Positions 23,156 to 36,590 of a stretch of DNA of 64,000 bases are shown here, in pieces. The notes under the pieces were generated by a model. That model was not told where the DNA came from, did not search any database, and saw only the letters and a program-made list of their open reading frames with translations. Each line of letters begins with the position of its first letter. Position 1 is the first letter of the stretch. The DNA is from Panagrolaimus kolymaensis. Its lineage: Eukaryota > Nematoda > Chromadorea > Rhabditida > Panagrolaimidae. Position numbers and translations under genes: made by a program. The stretch lies in assembly GCA_028622995.1 (NCBI GenBank), contig JAJQJQ010000038.1, forward strand, positions 1,426,001-1,490,000. The letters are read 5' to 3'.

Positions 23156-25926
23156 TTTTTGTTGTTATTGGTTGATTTAACAAAAAATATTACATTTAAT
23201 AAATTTGGTTTATAAGCCACAATTTGAGAAAATTGATGGAAATAAAAAAAGGAAGGAAAGCGTTGCCCGCGTTTTTTTTGTGTTTGGCTCTTTGGATTTT
23301 ATTTATTAGAACGAATGTGTTCCCCTATTGCAAAAGGAACACAATGAGAAAGAAAGAGTCCTTATAGACTGCGCTGCTGTTGTTGCTTATTGCTATTGCA
23401 ATATTTGGATGCACAGCACAATAACAGCTTTAGATCAATTATGACCTGATCCATAAAAAGAAATGGTGGCAGTGTGGCATTATAACCAACGAGATAGTTG
23501 AGGTAAAAAAGTGTTTGGTGATGCAATAATGCTTTAGATGATTTTGATTTTCTAAAGAGGTTAAAATTGAAACCAAAATTTGAGGATTAAAGCAAGAAAA
23601 TTTTTTCTGTTTAAAAATAAATTTTAATTTAAACTTACTTATTCTCTTTAAAGTTTATGTACCTCGTTTTGCATATTTTGTTATAATCAAACTTTTGTAT
23701 TTTCACTCTGAAAAAATGCTACTTTCAATTTTGAAATTTTTAATTAACAAAACTTTTTTACTAATAACTTTTGCACAAATTCAAATAAATCTTATTTTTT
23801 GAAATTGTATCCCTCCTCATTTTTGAATGACTTTTTTATTTCAGAAGTTTTTTGCATTTATGTATTCATTTTCAATGATTTTCTTTTGTCTCTTTTGTAC
23901 ATACGCTAATTTACACATTTAAAATATTGTTAGATGACAAAAAAGAAAGAAAGAAAATGGCCTTGAGTATTGCGGGATGGATATAACACCTACAAAAATA
24001 CAATACAATGTAATGGCATAAAAATAAGAAGCAGATGAAAAAAAAAATAGCCATCACGCAAAAATTTGTTCCGGTTGACAAAAAACTGTTGTTTGTTGTT
24101 GCTGCTTTTGAAAAAAAGAAAAGAAGATGTGTTGGTATTCGTTTATGAGTCCTGGGAGAGAAAAAAATATTCAAGGTTAGTCGCGTGCTGCTACCTCGAA
24201 ATAACCATCACGATAATTCAACGATGGCGACAAATTGAAAATGATCGGCAAAGGTGGCGGCAAAGTCTTTTTCAACCTATCATTGCCATTCCAATGTTTA
24301 CAGTCGGGAATTTTTTTCTCACTACCTTCTTTTTTTGTCTTCGCATTTTTTTCTTATTCTTCTGATTAATATTGTTTTTATTTAAATAATAAAAATAAGG
24401 ATGAATAAATAAAAAAATTAATTGTAATGTCTTCTTCTTCCGGTTACAGCAATTAGAAAGTGACAAAAGAAAGAATGAAAAAAGCGATGAGTAAACGAAG
24501 AAAAAAGAATTAAATAATTGCAGAACTTTTTGTTCGGATAATTTCACTTTCGGGCAGTTATTTTTTATTTTTTTAAAGGATTAAATCGTTTTTACTTTTA
24601 CTTTCTTTGCTTTCAGTGAATCTCAAAAAAAAAAGAAATTTTGTACCTTTTATTTCCTTTGAATTTTTTCACCCTCGAATTATTATTATTATTAAATTTT
24701 TCATATGCCAAAAATGAAAAATTAAAAAAGTATACTACCGGAAATTATTTTGTGGATGATTGTTTAGTGAAAGAAAGGATGCGTCAAAAAACTTTTTTTT
24801 CATTTTCGGATTTAGGTCACAAATTTTTTTTTCAAATATCTCCCAAAAATAGGCAAATGGGCTTATGAAAAACAACCTTTCCATTCGTCCCACAATGAAA
24901 TAAAATAGAGAGAAGCAAATGTCCCCCAAATAAATAAAAGTAGTGGAAAAAAATGAGCGATGAGGATGATAATTATTTCCCAATTGTTTTCCATGTCCCG
25001 AACTTTTTATTTGAGTGTTCTAAATTATTTTTTTGATTTTGATGACCGCTTCACGTAACCTCTTTTTTTTGTTTTATTTTTGAATGATGTTGTTTTAAAA
25101 AAAAGTCAATTTTTGAGGTAAAATATACAAAAAAAATTATGGACATCGAAAAAAAATGTCAAAATATCCCTCCTTTTTTTACATACTTTTTTTGGTTGTT
25201 TTGAAATAAGTAAGCGGCGGAAAAGACTAAATTTTTGACTTTTGTGAATAAATTAATAACTAAAAAAATGATAGAATAAAAAAAAGTTAAGTTGTGTCCT
25301 CATTTATATTTATCCTCATCAATCATGACCATTTTTGGTGGTTGTCGGCAAGCAAAAGCAAAAAAAAAAGTAATGGCAATTAAAAATGATATTGTGGTTT
25401 CCTTCTTTCCATTTTTTTTTTTTTTTTGCAAAGAAAAATGAATGAAAAGTGTGTGCGTCACTCAGAGCATCCAAAGACGACATCGATTACGGTAAAGTCT
25501 TCTTCTTTTTTTTCTTACTGTGTTTCATCCTATTTTCTTTGCCTTCGCTTTTTTATTTTAAATTTTTTATATTTTAAAATTCATGGAGATAAAGAAAATT
25601 TAATAAATATAACCAAGTAAAAATTTTTAAGGATAACAAGAAAAAAAGTAGTAAAAATAAGAAAGACACAAAAATGCTGTAAAAACAACAACAACGATAA
25701 TAAACCAATGCACCTAATAAAAATGCTTTTCTCCTTTTCCATGCCTTATTTTTGGGTGACAAGAAAAAAAAGAAGAAATAAGACGAAAGCGAAAAGCTTT
25801 TTACTTAATTTGTCAAGGGACTTAATAAAGTGAGAAACACCAAAATTTTCTGCTTTGTTTTAATAAGTAACAGAGACACTAATAAAAAAAATAAAGAAGA
25901 AAATAAAGTCAGTCGTCTCTAAGGAG
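23156..25926. other. Large low-complexity intergenic region
   Basis: About 2.8 kb between the SMC1 start and the Pax 3' end. AT-rich with homopolymer runs (for example about 16 T at 25412-25428). No coding frame has non-repetitive composition. A likely home of SMC1 promoter elements and the Pax 3' UTR or enhancers, but nothing specific is visible. Confidence 0.55.
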
Positions 25927-27391
25927 TCATGTTTGAGAAGCTGTTGCCATAAATGCTGAGGTACCACTTAAAGAATTGGGATCTAAAAAAAATTACGGTA
26001 TTTTTAAAGATCTTTTTTTTAAGGAAGGAAACTAACCATTTGGATGTAAAGGAAATGCATTTTGAGAAAAATTCGAAGAATTAGGAATTTGGTAATCTAA
26101 AACTCCAAATAGTTAATTTGAATATTTTAGTTTTAAGAAAGACTTACCTGAAACGGTAGCCGTCGAAGATGGAATAAAATTTTGCCTTAATGAAGGTCGA
26201 CAAAATTCTGATGGTGATAACCAATATGCAGCTGCGGCAGCTTCATTCGGATTTATATGAATATTAGCCTGATTTGAAGCTGTAAATAAGGCTGCAGCAT
26301 GAGTGGCACGATAATTTGTGAAAATATTATTATCTGGACTGAATTTCAGTTCTTTAGTTTTAAGTTGCTCGCTATTTATTCTCGTTTTAGTTTGAGCTGA
26401 ATTATTGTTATTTCCTCCATTATTGGAAGCTTGGCTCGAAGTTGAGCTGGGCGAAGATAAATTATTTGAGTTTGAGGAAGAAGCGGCATTATTATTTGGA
26501 GGTGAGCATTGATGATGGTTGTGATGGCGATTACGAACAATTCGATTTATCGAACTCACCGAAGGTGCACTATCTTCTTCACAAACTCCATCTTGAATTA
26601 ATTTTTCTCTAATTTCCCATGCAAACATAGTAGGATTATGCATTTTATACATTGAAATCATATTTACAACTTTGGGAGTAGCTACTTTGGGTTTAGAGCC
26701 GCCAATAACTCCTAAAAATAAAAGTTGAAGTCAAAAAATAATTTAGTTGACAAAGTAAGAATTTTTGTACCTGGTCTTATTGATCCAGTTTCATAAAACC
26801 TTCCAAGAATTTTCGAGACACATCCATGAGACACTCTAAGTTGCCGAGAAATATCACATGGCCGAACTCCTTGTTGAGCTAATTCCACGATTCTATTTCG
26901 AATTTGATCAGGTAAAGGTCGACCATTAACAAAAACTCCACCAAGCTGATTTATTCCTGTATGGCCTATAACTTTACTACCACAAATTATTTTGAAATAT
27001 TCAATAAAAAAGTTAACTAACTTGGATATCCATGCATTGAATTAGAAAAATTTACATTATTTGCTACTGATACCGCTGCTGCTGCAGCCACTGCAACCAT
27101 ATCAGGTAATCCCATAGCATTAGCGGCATTTTGAGAATTAGAAAAATGGGATGATGAAGAAATATCATTTGACGAAGCTGCTGATACTAGCAAATGATGG
27201 GGATCATGCTGAAGGTGTTGTGGATGATGATGATAATGATTAGATAAATGTTGATGATGGGCTAATTGCTGCTGATGATGTTGATGTTGTTGCCCATTGC
27301 TAACAAGTTGCTGTTGACTATTACAAAATTGATGCCATGCATCCATGATTGACCAAGCGGGGTAAACTCGCCGAAGCGGACCACTGACCAT
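25927..27391 (-). CDS. Pax2/5/8-type paired-domain transcription factor without homeodomain
   Basis: Developmental DNA-binding factor. The first exon (27391 to about 27018) encodes ~125 residues rich in His, Gln, Asn and Ala. A complete paired domain follows: [57 protein letters not shown], then [14 protein letters not shown] and [11 protein letters not shown]. The [10 protein letters not shown] and KVATPKVV signatures point to Pax2/5/8, matching C. elegans EGL-38/PAX-2. After it come Asn/Ser-rich sequence and a C-terminus ending [13 protein letters not shown], with no homeodomain and no recognisable octapeptide. The C-terminal exons close in phase to a stop at 25927. Translation may start at 27391 or at Met 27346 (MDAWHQF). 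Confidence 0.9.
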
Positions 27392-28314
27392 ACACCCGCT
27401 TAGACGACGACGTGTATGGACGACAGTTTACTGGTTTCAATTCGGATTAGTGGAAAAAAGGGGGATCAAAAGCGTCCAACAACAAAAAAAAGAATTCAAA
27501 AGCCTATAGGCGGAGTTTTCTCCTTCTCTACTTTTTTTTCACTTCTTTTCCGGAAACGGTGGTGGCCTAACCACAGAAAAAAACTTCACAAAAAAAATTG
27601 TGAAGGCAAAAAATAGGCGGAGTGTAAAAAGATGATGACGAAGAAGAACATGGGTTTCATTGGTGGACGACCGACGTCAACAAGTTAGAAGAAAAGTAGA
27701 AAAAGACGAGGATCAAAAATATTTTTGCGCAGGTGAGTCAAAAAAATTTGTTTGAACGATGCCTTCCATTTTTTACAATAAAAATAAATTTGTAATGTTT
27801 AAACAGAATAAAAAATGACAACACTTTTTTACATGCATCCTGATTTCTTTTTGCACTGATGACATTTGTGTATTTGCAAAAAAAGACTCCTTTTTTCAAA
27901 GTTTTTTTTGTAATTCAAAGTAAAAAAAAAATACATGGAAAAAAATTCAAAAAAGTTTGCCATGAATGATTCAAAACGTTTATATATTTTTTTAAAAGTT
28001 GTCAATAATGTTTTCTTTCGTTTTGCTGACGTCTCTCTTAAAAATCTTCTCTATGTATATTTTTAAGCAAAAAAGTATGTATAATGAACCTCAAAGGAAA
28101 ATAAAAATATAAAATCGGGTCAGATTTTAAAATGATAAGACTTCCTCGGGCGCAGATATCCTCTTCAACAGCATAAAATTCTTAAAATGGTGTAATTTTC
28201 TTTTTAAATAAAATCAAAATTTTTTCATTCAATAAAAATACGTTCCTTTTTTCTTAATATTTTTATTTAATAAATTTTCCTTTTAATTTCTTTATTTTTG
28301 TGTAAACCGTAAAA
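27392..28314. other. Divergent spacer between Pax and SLC35-like gene
   Basis: About 0.9 kb. It must include the Pax promoter or leader (a relatively GC-richer stretch 27392-27720) and the upstream region of the transporter. No supported gene. Confidence 0.55.
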
Positions 28315-29539
28315 ATGATGCTTCATACTGTAATGAACAGTGATTCCATTAAAAGTATTATTGTTTTGGGTGGAATATCAATTTTAAATTCATTATTCAA
28401 TCGAATTATTATGACTAAATTCTTTTTTGATTATCCTATTGTTATTTTAATGCTTCAAATGGCTGTAACTTTATTTAGCATTGAAACAGCTAGGTAAGGG
28501 GAAATTACCATATTTCTAAGGTTTTTAATGCCAAAGTTTTTTTTAGACTTTTTAATTGGATTAAATTACCCGCGTATACTTTCCAACGTGGAAAAGATAT
28601 GTTTTTGCCATCAGTTTTATACGCGCTTAGCACCTATCTTGGCATGAATTGTCTTGATGGCATTGCTATGCCTTTATTTCCTCCAATCCAACGCTTTTGT
28701 CCTTTAATCGTTATCGCCGTTGGAGTTTATTTACATCGACAAAGTTTTCCTAATCGTCAAACTCTCTTGATTATTGAAATTCTTTGCATTGGTGGAGCAC
28801 TTTCATGTAAGCCTTTAGGTTAAAACTTTTTTCGAAACTTTTTTATTTGTTTTTTAAAGCTTTTTATGAACTTTCCATTGATATTTGGTCAATTGTTTAT
28901 GGTATTGCTGCCCTTGTAATGCATGCTGTGGCTTTAGTTATGATTGAAAGATTACATGAAAATTTCCCTTCCACTCTTGATTTAGTTTATATGAATTCTT
29001 TTAATTGTTTATGCCTTTTCTTAATTGCTGATTTAGTTCAAGTAAGTTAGTCAAAAAGCAATTTAAATATTTTTGAAAATTCAGTCGAATAATAATTTTA
29101 ACATTTCTTCTTAAATTTTTCTTGTAATTACAGTATTTTTTTAAAAGCAAACTTGTTTTTTTTTAATTTTCAATATTTTTAGGACGAGATTCGTGATGCC
29201 TTTATGTACATGATTACGAGTATGACCATGTTATTTGTAACGTGCCTTACCGCTCTTGTATTTATTGGTGTTGCATTCCACACAGCTGTATTTTATTGCG
29301 CCACACATGCCAATGCCCTTCATGCATCTATTGTTCACAATATTGCTGGAGCTTTACAAATTTTTGTTGCTTACGCTCTTTCCGTATATCTTTTCTATGA
29401 CCTTGCTCCATCTTGGACAAATATCCTTGGAGTTTTTATTTGCATCGCAGCCGCTGTTGGGTTTTACAAAGTTACACCTTTAAATGATTTAAAAACTACG
29501 CCAAATGCCAACAAATTTTTCATGCTTGGAAAAGCTTAA
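28315..29539 (+). CDS. SLC35/DMT-superfamily nucleotide-sugar-transporter-like protein
   Basis: Multi-pass membrane protein of about 325 residues in four exons, starting MMLHTVMNSDSIKS. The organisation resembles SLC35D-type transporters: about ten hydrophobic segments, the motif LDGIAMPLFPPIQRFCPL after the third or fourth helix, and a C-terminal half with LHASIVHNIAGALQIF and SWTNILGVFICIAAAVGFY, the last being the usual final helix of SLC35 proteins. Predicted Golgi or ER membrane carrier of nucleotide sugars; substrate not predictable. Exon junctions at 28494, 28816 and 29041 close in phase. Cytoplasmic tail ANKFFMLGKA. Confidence 0.78.
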
Positions 29540-29785
29540 AAATTTTAATTTAAGTATTTGATTTTAAAAAATAAGAGCCATTGTTTTTTTTTAAATAATC
29601 TATTAACTATCTCAGAAATAAATAAATGTCATAATATTGCACAAAGACAAAGGAAAATAGAGATCAGAAAGAAATTAAAAATAAAAATTGCACAGGGAAA
29701 AATTATTATAAAAAGATTTTTAAATTGCCAATAATTTTTAAGTAAATAATTCTCATAAATATTGTTTTTAAATTAACTAGGCAAG

Positions 29786-32700
29786 TTAAGCTGGAGGCCA
29801 ATGATCGGGACTAGGCCGTGGAGGGACAACCGGAGGACCAAAAGATGCTCCATTTTGCCGAGGTGGCGGAATGTTTGTTGGTCGTGGAGGAATTCGAGGA
29901 CTAGCTGGACGTGGTGATGCGGATGCAAATGAGTTACTAACAAGATGTTGTTCTTCTACTAAAAAAGCATACGATTTAATTTAGAAAATGAAAATCATGG
30001 ATAAAGAAAGAAACTTACATCTAGGAGAAGCGCGACCAGAAAAATACATGGAATTTCGAGCTGAATCAATTGAAAGATTATCTTCATCTTCTTCATCAAC
30101 ATTTAAATTAACAATTGAAATTCCGTCGATATTGCTAAGATTAATATAGCTTGGCTCTCGTTTAAATGCTGGGGCCATTCGTAAAGTCCAATCTTCTTCC
30201 CAATCAGGATAGCGGAGTTGAACAGAAATTTTTCTAGCTCTTGCACCTTGTCCAACTTCGCTTCCATCCATACTTAAAGCCGCTAAAGTCATGGGGCCAT
30301 TAGGGAATGCAATTTTAAGGAAGTGACCTTCGATTCTAAAAAAATCAAATAAAAAAGCTATTTACAGTATCCAAAAATAAAAAAGGCATACGTGTATAAA
30401 GAGCAATGAATGTCCAATTCTTCAGTGAGTTTCATCAAAACATCGTTTTTATAATCTTCGGGAAAGACAGTTTCATTATCGAATGAACATAAAATCATGC
30501 AATCTGGTGGTCCAAGAGAAGCAACAACATCACGAAAGATTTGTTCACACTTTTTTAAATCAACTTTAAGAACATCTAATTTAAATACAGCAGCAACTGG
30601 GCGATGATCAGATGATCTAAGTTCTGATCGACGATATTCAACAAGTTTGACTAGTTTTTCTGTTGGTTCATCTCTCCATACAACACGATCAGTCCATGCA
30701 GGGGCTCGACATTTTTCGGAGGTGTCATAATCATCGCTGAAGGTATCGTATTTGTATGTGGGTGCAAAAGTGATTCGGCCTTCTTGGAAGCCATGAAAAA
30801 CCTAAAAGAAAAAGTTTGTTAACTTGAATGAATTTTAAGGGTGAAAAAGTAACTAACATTTCCTGCTTTAAGTTGTTCTGTTAATTGATCATGTTCTTGA
30901 AGATAATCATAATTTTGTTGTTCCACCGCTCGTTTAATATCTATGGCACTAAGGGAAACGCGATAATTAAAATCTCCAACCCAAAATATTACATCATGGG
31001 AACGGATAGTTCTACCAAGAGGGAATCGAATCTTTCGGATTGCTGATGCATAATCATCATTTCGATTAGAGACTTCATGTTGGCCTGCAGCAAAATGTGA
31101 GCTTACAAAACACATGGAAGTTGCATCTACGGATAATCTAGCAGCGATGGAACCTTTATTTCCTGTGGCTCCCCCCATTCCTGTTTTAACTTCACATATC
31201 GCAAAATCTCGAATTCTTGGTAGCAAATTTAATCGAACAGCAATAATAAGGCAAACTCCAACAAGTTGTTCACAAGCCAAAACAACATATTTTTCATGAC
31301 TTATATCAGTTAAAGCTTTTTTAATTCCTTCACAAAAGATTCGTTGATTTGTCGTGCTAAATAGTGCGTATCAAAGAATGAGAAATGGGTTTTTAGCAAT
31401 AAAAAAAAGGATGTTTCCTTTTTCCTTACCTTGCTTTCATCATATTTTGCGCATTTAAATCTACAATTTCTTCTAAACCAATTGCAACGATATCGTAAGT
31501 AGGGCAATCACCTGCAACAATAAAAGTTTTAAAAAATGATACAGTATTCAAAAAAAAAAGATTACCCGACGATGGCTGAGAATATAACCATTCTTCAAAA
31601 GAATTTTCATGTTTAAAAGCGATATTATTAATATTTTTTCCGCCATTAACATTCCAAGTTCCACAAAAAACTGAGAGGGCTTGACGAGTGGACATTTCTT
31701 GTCGACGAGAAATTAATTCAGAAAGGGCCATGGGACATTCTAAAAACATTTTTTATAACTTAAATTATTTCGAAGCAATAAAAAAGAGAATTCACAACCA
31801 CAAAAAATTAACTAACAACAAAACAATTTTTATATTATCCGATAATCCAACCTGTAACATATGAGCTGCCTGGAGGAAAAAAAAAAGAAAAGTTTTTAGA
31901 TTAATAATTTTTTGAATTTATTAGATTTTAATTTGTCTCAAAAAATTTTTTCTTAAGATTTAAGAAAAAATTAAGTATTTTTACCTTTCATTAATTGAGA
32001 TGGCAAAAATCGGCAAGCTTTATCAAATTCATCATCGAAATATCCATTTCCAAGTAAAAATAAATCAAATGATTCTTGTTTTGCCCCATCCATTAAATTA
32101 TTTTGAAATGTTCTCGCAATCGAACGAGAAGCATCCTTAATTTTTGATTTACCTTCCAAGGCTCCAGTTCCAGCATAAATAATACTGCATTGATCTCCAT
32201 TCTTTTGCCAAATTTCTTTTAAAGTTTCTTCAAAACGCGCTGTTATTTTAGCTTTATATTTTTCTACTTGTAAATCTTGAAGTTGTAATAAAAGGGCTTT
32301 CATTCCAATTAAAGTTTGAACGCAATTTGTTCGATCCAAACAATCAAGACAATTAGTTCGAATTGCGCCACTTTGAAGTCTATAAAAAAATTTGAACTCA
32401 AAAACTAATTTTTTTAACAAACTTTTCTGTTTTCCCATCAATTGAAAGAAAAACTCCAAATTGTTCGGTAAATGTATCTAATTTTTTTTGCAAAGAAATT
32501 ATTGAAGTTTTGGAAAGTTTCATTTGGGCGTGATAATCAAAGGATATCATTTCTATTTCAGAATGAGAAGAACCTTTGTAAATTGTCTGAAAATAAGAAA
32601 TTTATTTTTCAAAAAGTTTAAATAAATCAAAAAAGGTTTACTTTAAACGCTTCAGATAATCTTCGTTCACCTTCCTTGGAACCTAAAAGGTTTACTGTAG

Positions 32701-33790
32701 CGACACTATTGTAAAGTTTTTTGAGTTGAGTGTAATGTCGTTCCAAAGGCGGAATGGAAGCTTCAATGGACCTCAATCGAATACTATGAGACCCAACTTG
32801 AATTCCAGGTTGTTCCCAAAATAATGGCACGGATCCTCGAATTTGAACAAACGAAGATTCTTGATTTTCAAAACTAATAAACTAAAAAATGAAATGTTAA
32901 AATATTTTGTTGAAAATTTTAGTTTCAAACCTGTTCGGTTTCAACAAAATTAGCTACATGCCCATCATCATTAGCTCCTCGAACATTAAATCGAGTTCCA
33001 ACTCGTTCGCAACTTAATCTTGAAATAATTCCAATTTTAGCAGTTCTATGCCCAACGTAAATAGTTCGAAGGAGTACACTTCCACACATGCATCGAACAA
33101 ACCAATCATCTGAATTAATTCCAAATCGTTCTAATGGAAAATATAAATTTTTATTCCAAAAAAATCGATTATCAGAAATTGATTCTTCTTGTTGTTGTGA
33201 TTCATTAATATTTTTTTGTTGAGCTGATAAAGTTAAATCAAACATATTTCCTAAATTATTTGAATATGCAAAATAAAAATTTCCGGAAGATAAAAGTCGA
33301 GCGAGCTAAAATATTAAATTATGCTAATTATTTCAAAAAAGAAAGAGTCTTGGGTTTAGAGTTACCTCAGGAATTCGTTCATCCACATTTAGATGAGGTT
33401 CTCGATTGAGGGATAAAAATTCCACCGCCGAAATTTTATATACATCACATTCATTTATTTTTCCAGCAGATTTTACTTGAGTTATTACAATTAAATATGC
33501 ATCATCCACTTCATTTTCTTGATTCCCTTTAAATGACATTCGTAAAATTCCCATTAATCCACAACCATCGGCAAGCTTAGTGAAAGAATTTTTATATGAA
33601 TTTCCATCATCCGGATCTAAGAATTTATTTAATAAATCTTTATTTTTTTTAAAGTTTTTTAAAGCTTACTTAAAGTTGTTATTGCTGCATTTTGAACATA
33701 TAAAAAAGCATTATTGTTTACGGATTCCACTAACACTTTATATGGAAAATCATTACCCCGATATATTCGATACCCACGGAGAGATGACAT
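29786..33790 (-). CDS. unc-26: Synaptojanin, dual SAC1 and inositol 5-phosphatase
   Basis: Phosphoinositide phosphatase that uncoats clathrin vesicles at synapses. Start [12 protein letters not shown] at 33790. The SAC1 domain covers roughly 33600-31980 with the catalytic [16 protein letters not shown]. After an 18-nt micro-exon (31852-31869) comes the 5-phosphatase domain: [47 protein letters not shown] and [12 protein letters not shown], all catalytic signatures intact. An RRM-like DUF1866 segment follows ([19 protein letters not shown] ... [10 protein letters not shown]). The proline-rich tail ends [15 protein letters not shown], suitable for SH3 partners such as endophilin. Many short introns. 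Divergent from GMCL1 with 401 bp between starts. Confidence 0.95.
31852..31869 (-). other. 18-nt micro-exon of synaptojanin
   Basis: A CTCCAG acceptor and GTTGGA donor bracket 18 bases encoding GSSYVT within the linker between the SAC1 and 5-phosphatase domains. Phases on both sides fit (AAA G / GC AGC ... ACA G / AA TGT). Skipping would keep frame, so it may be alternatively used. Confidence 0.7.
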
Positions 33791-34191
33791 GGCTTAATAC
33801 TTAAAAAACAAATAAATAATCAACATTTAAGAAAGTTTTTAAAAAAACCAATAATCAAAAAAATACACACGCCAACGGGCTTCTTTCTTTATCCCTTAAT
33901 TTCCATTTTCGGAAATCGAAGAAAAATATAAAGAAATTGAAGAACTGGGACATTTTGCCAAATAAAATAGATAAATATGCCTTGGGAATATTTTCACAGT
34001 TGAATAGATTTAAAAAAAGGAAGAAAGAAAAAGAGACTCTTTTTTTGCAGTTTTACCCGGGCAACGCTATTTTATTTAGTAAATATAGAAATGATTTAAA
34101 TTTGAGTTAAAGATTTTTATTCTTGGTTATGCGAAAAAAAATTCCTATTTACCGCAACTTTTAACATTAAATTGCGGCTCGGTTTTATAAT
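33791..34191. promoter_or_regulatory. Bidirectional upstream region, synaptojanin and GMCL1
   Basis: A 401-bp spacer between two divergent starts. Presumed to contain both promoters. No motif stands out beyond AT-rich runs. Confidence 0.4.
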
Positions 34192-35912
34192 ATGGGTGGT
34201 GCCACTTCGACTGTTAAAAAGTCATCATCTCCATCTGAAGATGATGAATCTTCTCCAGAAGAGCCTTCCGCGAAAAGGGTTAAAAAGGAAGACCCCATGG
34301 TTTCCATAGAAGCTTTGGGACAAATTTGGGAGCTTGAAATTGTTCTCGCTAAACAATCTCCAGTATTAAAACGAGCTCTCGAGGAAGATGAACAACAAAA
34401 TGGTATTGGTGAAGAAGATCTTGAAGATAGAAATATTAAATTTGTTATAAACAATCCTGACATAACAATTGATGGACTTCATCAAATTTTTTGTTATCTT
34501 TGTAATCGACCCATGCAACTTAATATTTCAAATGTGGAACAGGTGTTGTCTGCAGCAAAATATTTGGAAGTAGTAAGTTGATGATTATTAACCGCATAGA
34601 CGACTTTTCCTACCAATTGTCGTCAATAATAACCTTAATTTTTTTTAAAGGAAAATGTCATCGAAGATTGTGTCAGCGTTCATGAAGAAAGATTTTCAAA
34701 AGAGACAATTCTAAATTATTATGAGCAAAGTCTAACTTGGGATATTCCTTTATTTAAAACTACAGTGTTGGATTATTTATTTGCAAATTTTTGGAAACTT
34801 TCTGAAGATTTAGAATTTTTGAGAGATGTAAACCGAGATTTATTTAAAATTCTTATATTCGATGGAAGATTATTGGTTCAAAACGCGGAATATAATGTTT
34901 ATAGAATACTTAAAAAAGTAAGTTTAAAATCTAAAAATTTATATAAAAAATATATATAATTTTTAGTGGATAATGTTGGATCAATTAAAAATTTGTAAAC
35001 TTGTGGATATAACACCCGGGGATGATTTTTCAACTTTTATTTCGTCCGTAAATCCAATGTTTTCTTCTTCAATTTATTTTGATCTCCTTAAAGGCATTCG
35101 TTTTACACATATGTTGAATACTCATTCATCCATAGAAGAATTATCAAAAGATAAATTGTTGCCTGAAATAATTTTAAAAGATATGTTAGCTGATATGTGG
35201 ATGAATCAATTAATTCCAAATGGATTAACACCAACAACAACGACAGCAAATGAAGAAGAAATGGAAGCCATTGATGTTGTTGATTTTAAAGCTTTTCATG
35301 AATCGTGTATGCGTTTTGGACATTTAATTAATGGCGAAGGAAGTTGGAATTGGTTTCGAATTATTTTTGGTGTACATTTGGAATTTCAATATTCTGATGG
35401 GTAAGGAATAGGATATTTACAACAACAAAAAAATTGAATAATCATTTTTGAAAAAATTTATAGAAAAATTTATGTTATTCGTAAATTTGTTCGAGGTCAA
35501 TTAACTGATACTGCCACAGATGTTTATGCATTTATTCGAGGAACTTTATGCTCGGATGATGGAAAAGTTTTTCTTGATTTTGATCAAACTAAAATTAATA
35601 TTACTCCAAGAAAAGTTAGTTCGTTCCTTTTTATGCTAATTTTAGCCATTTATTTATTTACTAAGTATTTATTTTTAGGCCATTTTACTTTGCATAGTTC
35701 CCGAGGAACATCAAGATAAGGAATTTATGTTTCATCTTATGTTACTTCCAATTTCCAAAAGTTATATTCCAACTGATAAATATTTTAAGAAACATATCAA
35801 CAAACTTACGCGTAAAATGTTGCCTCAACACATGGTAAACGGGATCTCAAATAGCCGAGCAACCACAGCTTTAAATGGTGAAAACAACAACGATGATGAT
35901 GAAAATGATTGA
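34192..35912 (+). CDS. Germ cell-less (GMCL1)-like BTB protein
   Basis: Nuclear-envelope or CUL3-adaptor type protein of the germ cell-less family. Begins MGGATSTVKK, where Gly2 could be myristoylated, as in insect and vertebrate GCL. Acidic/basic leader EDPM follows, then a diverged BTB fold (IWELEIVLAKQSPVLKRAL ... INNPDITIDGLHQIFCYL ... VEQVLSAAKYLEV). Next is a BACK-like region (LFANFWKLSEDLEFLRDVN, AEYNVYRILKKWIMLDQL). The C-terminal GCL signature is GSWNWFRIIFGVHLEFQYSDG, parallel to human WRWTGFNFGFDLLVTY. Introns at 34571, 34918, 35401 and 35614 are short. The acidic Asn/Asp tail ends DDDEND. Family assignment rests on overall pattern, less on exact motifs. Confidence 0.8.
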
Positions 35913-36590
35913 GAATTAGTTGTTATTAATATTATTTTTTTGTAAACTTTTTTTAATCTTTAAAAACCTAAAAACAATTTCAAGAACTTTAAAAAACTTT
36001 TTTTAAAGAGATTAATTTTTATTTTCCTTTTTTTGCTCGAAAAAATAAATGATACATACATAAAGTTGTTCTAAAAAAATTCTTATGCATAAACTTGAAA
36101 AAAAGAAGAAAAAACGACGACGCTACAACTACAACTTAATTTGGTAGAAGAAAAATGGAGGAGAAAAAAGGAGAAGAATGCGAACTAACTAACACCTTAA
36201 TTGTTTGAATGAATGCACTGATGATGAAGAAAATTTAATTTTTTCATTTTTTCCCACTGATTTTGATTTTTATCATTAAAACTCACGCATCAACCAACAA
36301 GAAAAAAAATTGTTTTCAGAAAAAAAAAAGAGAAAGAAACAAGAAAAAATAAAAATAAAGGAGCAAAATGATTCGATTCGATTCTTTGTTTTTTCTTCCA
36401 TGTGCTCCTCCTGTGCGCATTCTCATTTTTTCATTGCTGCCGATGACTACGACGGCGGCCCCCTTCTTTTTAATTTTTTTTTGTTAATTTGGTGATAGAA
36501 GTTTTTAATGAGGAATCTTACAACAATCATTAACAAATTAAAAAGAAAAAATATTTAATATTTTTTATGTAAACGACTCTCTTTTTTTAA
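35913..36590. other. Intergenic spacer
   Basis: About 680 bp of AT-rich 3' and upstream sequence between GMCL1 and the chemoreceptor gene. The frame near 36310-36495 is composition-biased and has no homology I can see. Confidence 0.55.

Noticed and set aside
23911..25762. Frames in the SMC1-Pax spacer
   Set aside because: No homology, no splice structure, homopolymer-driven composition.
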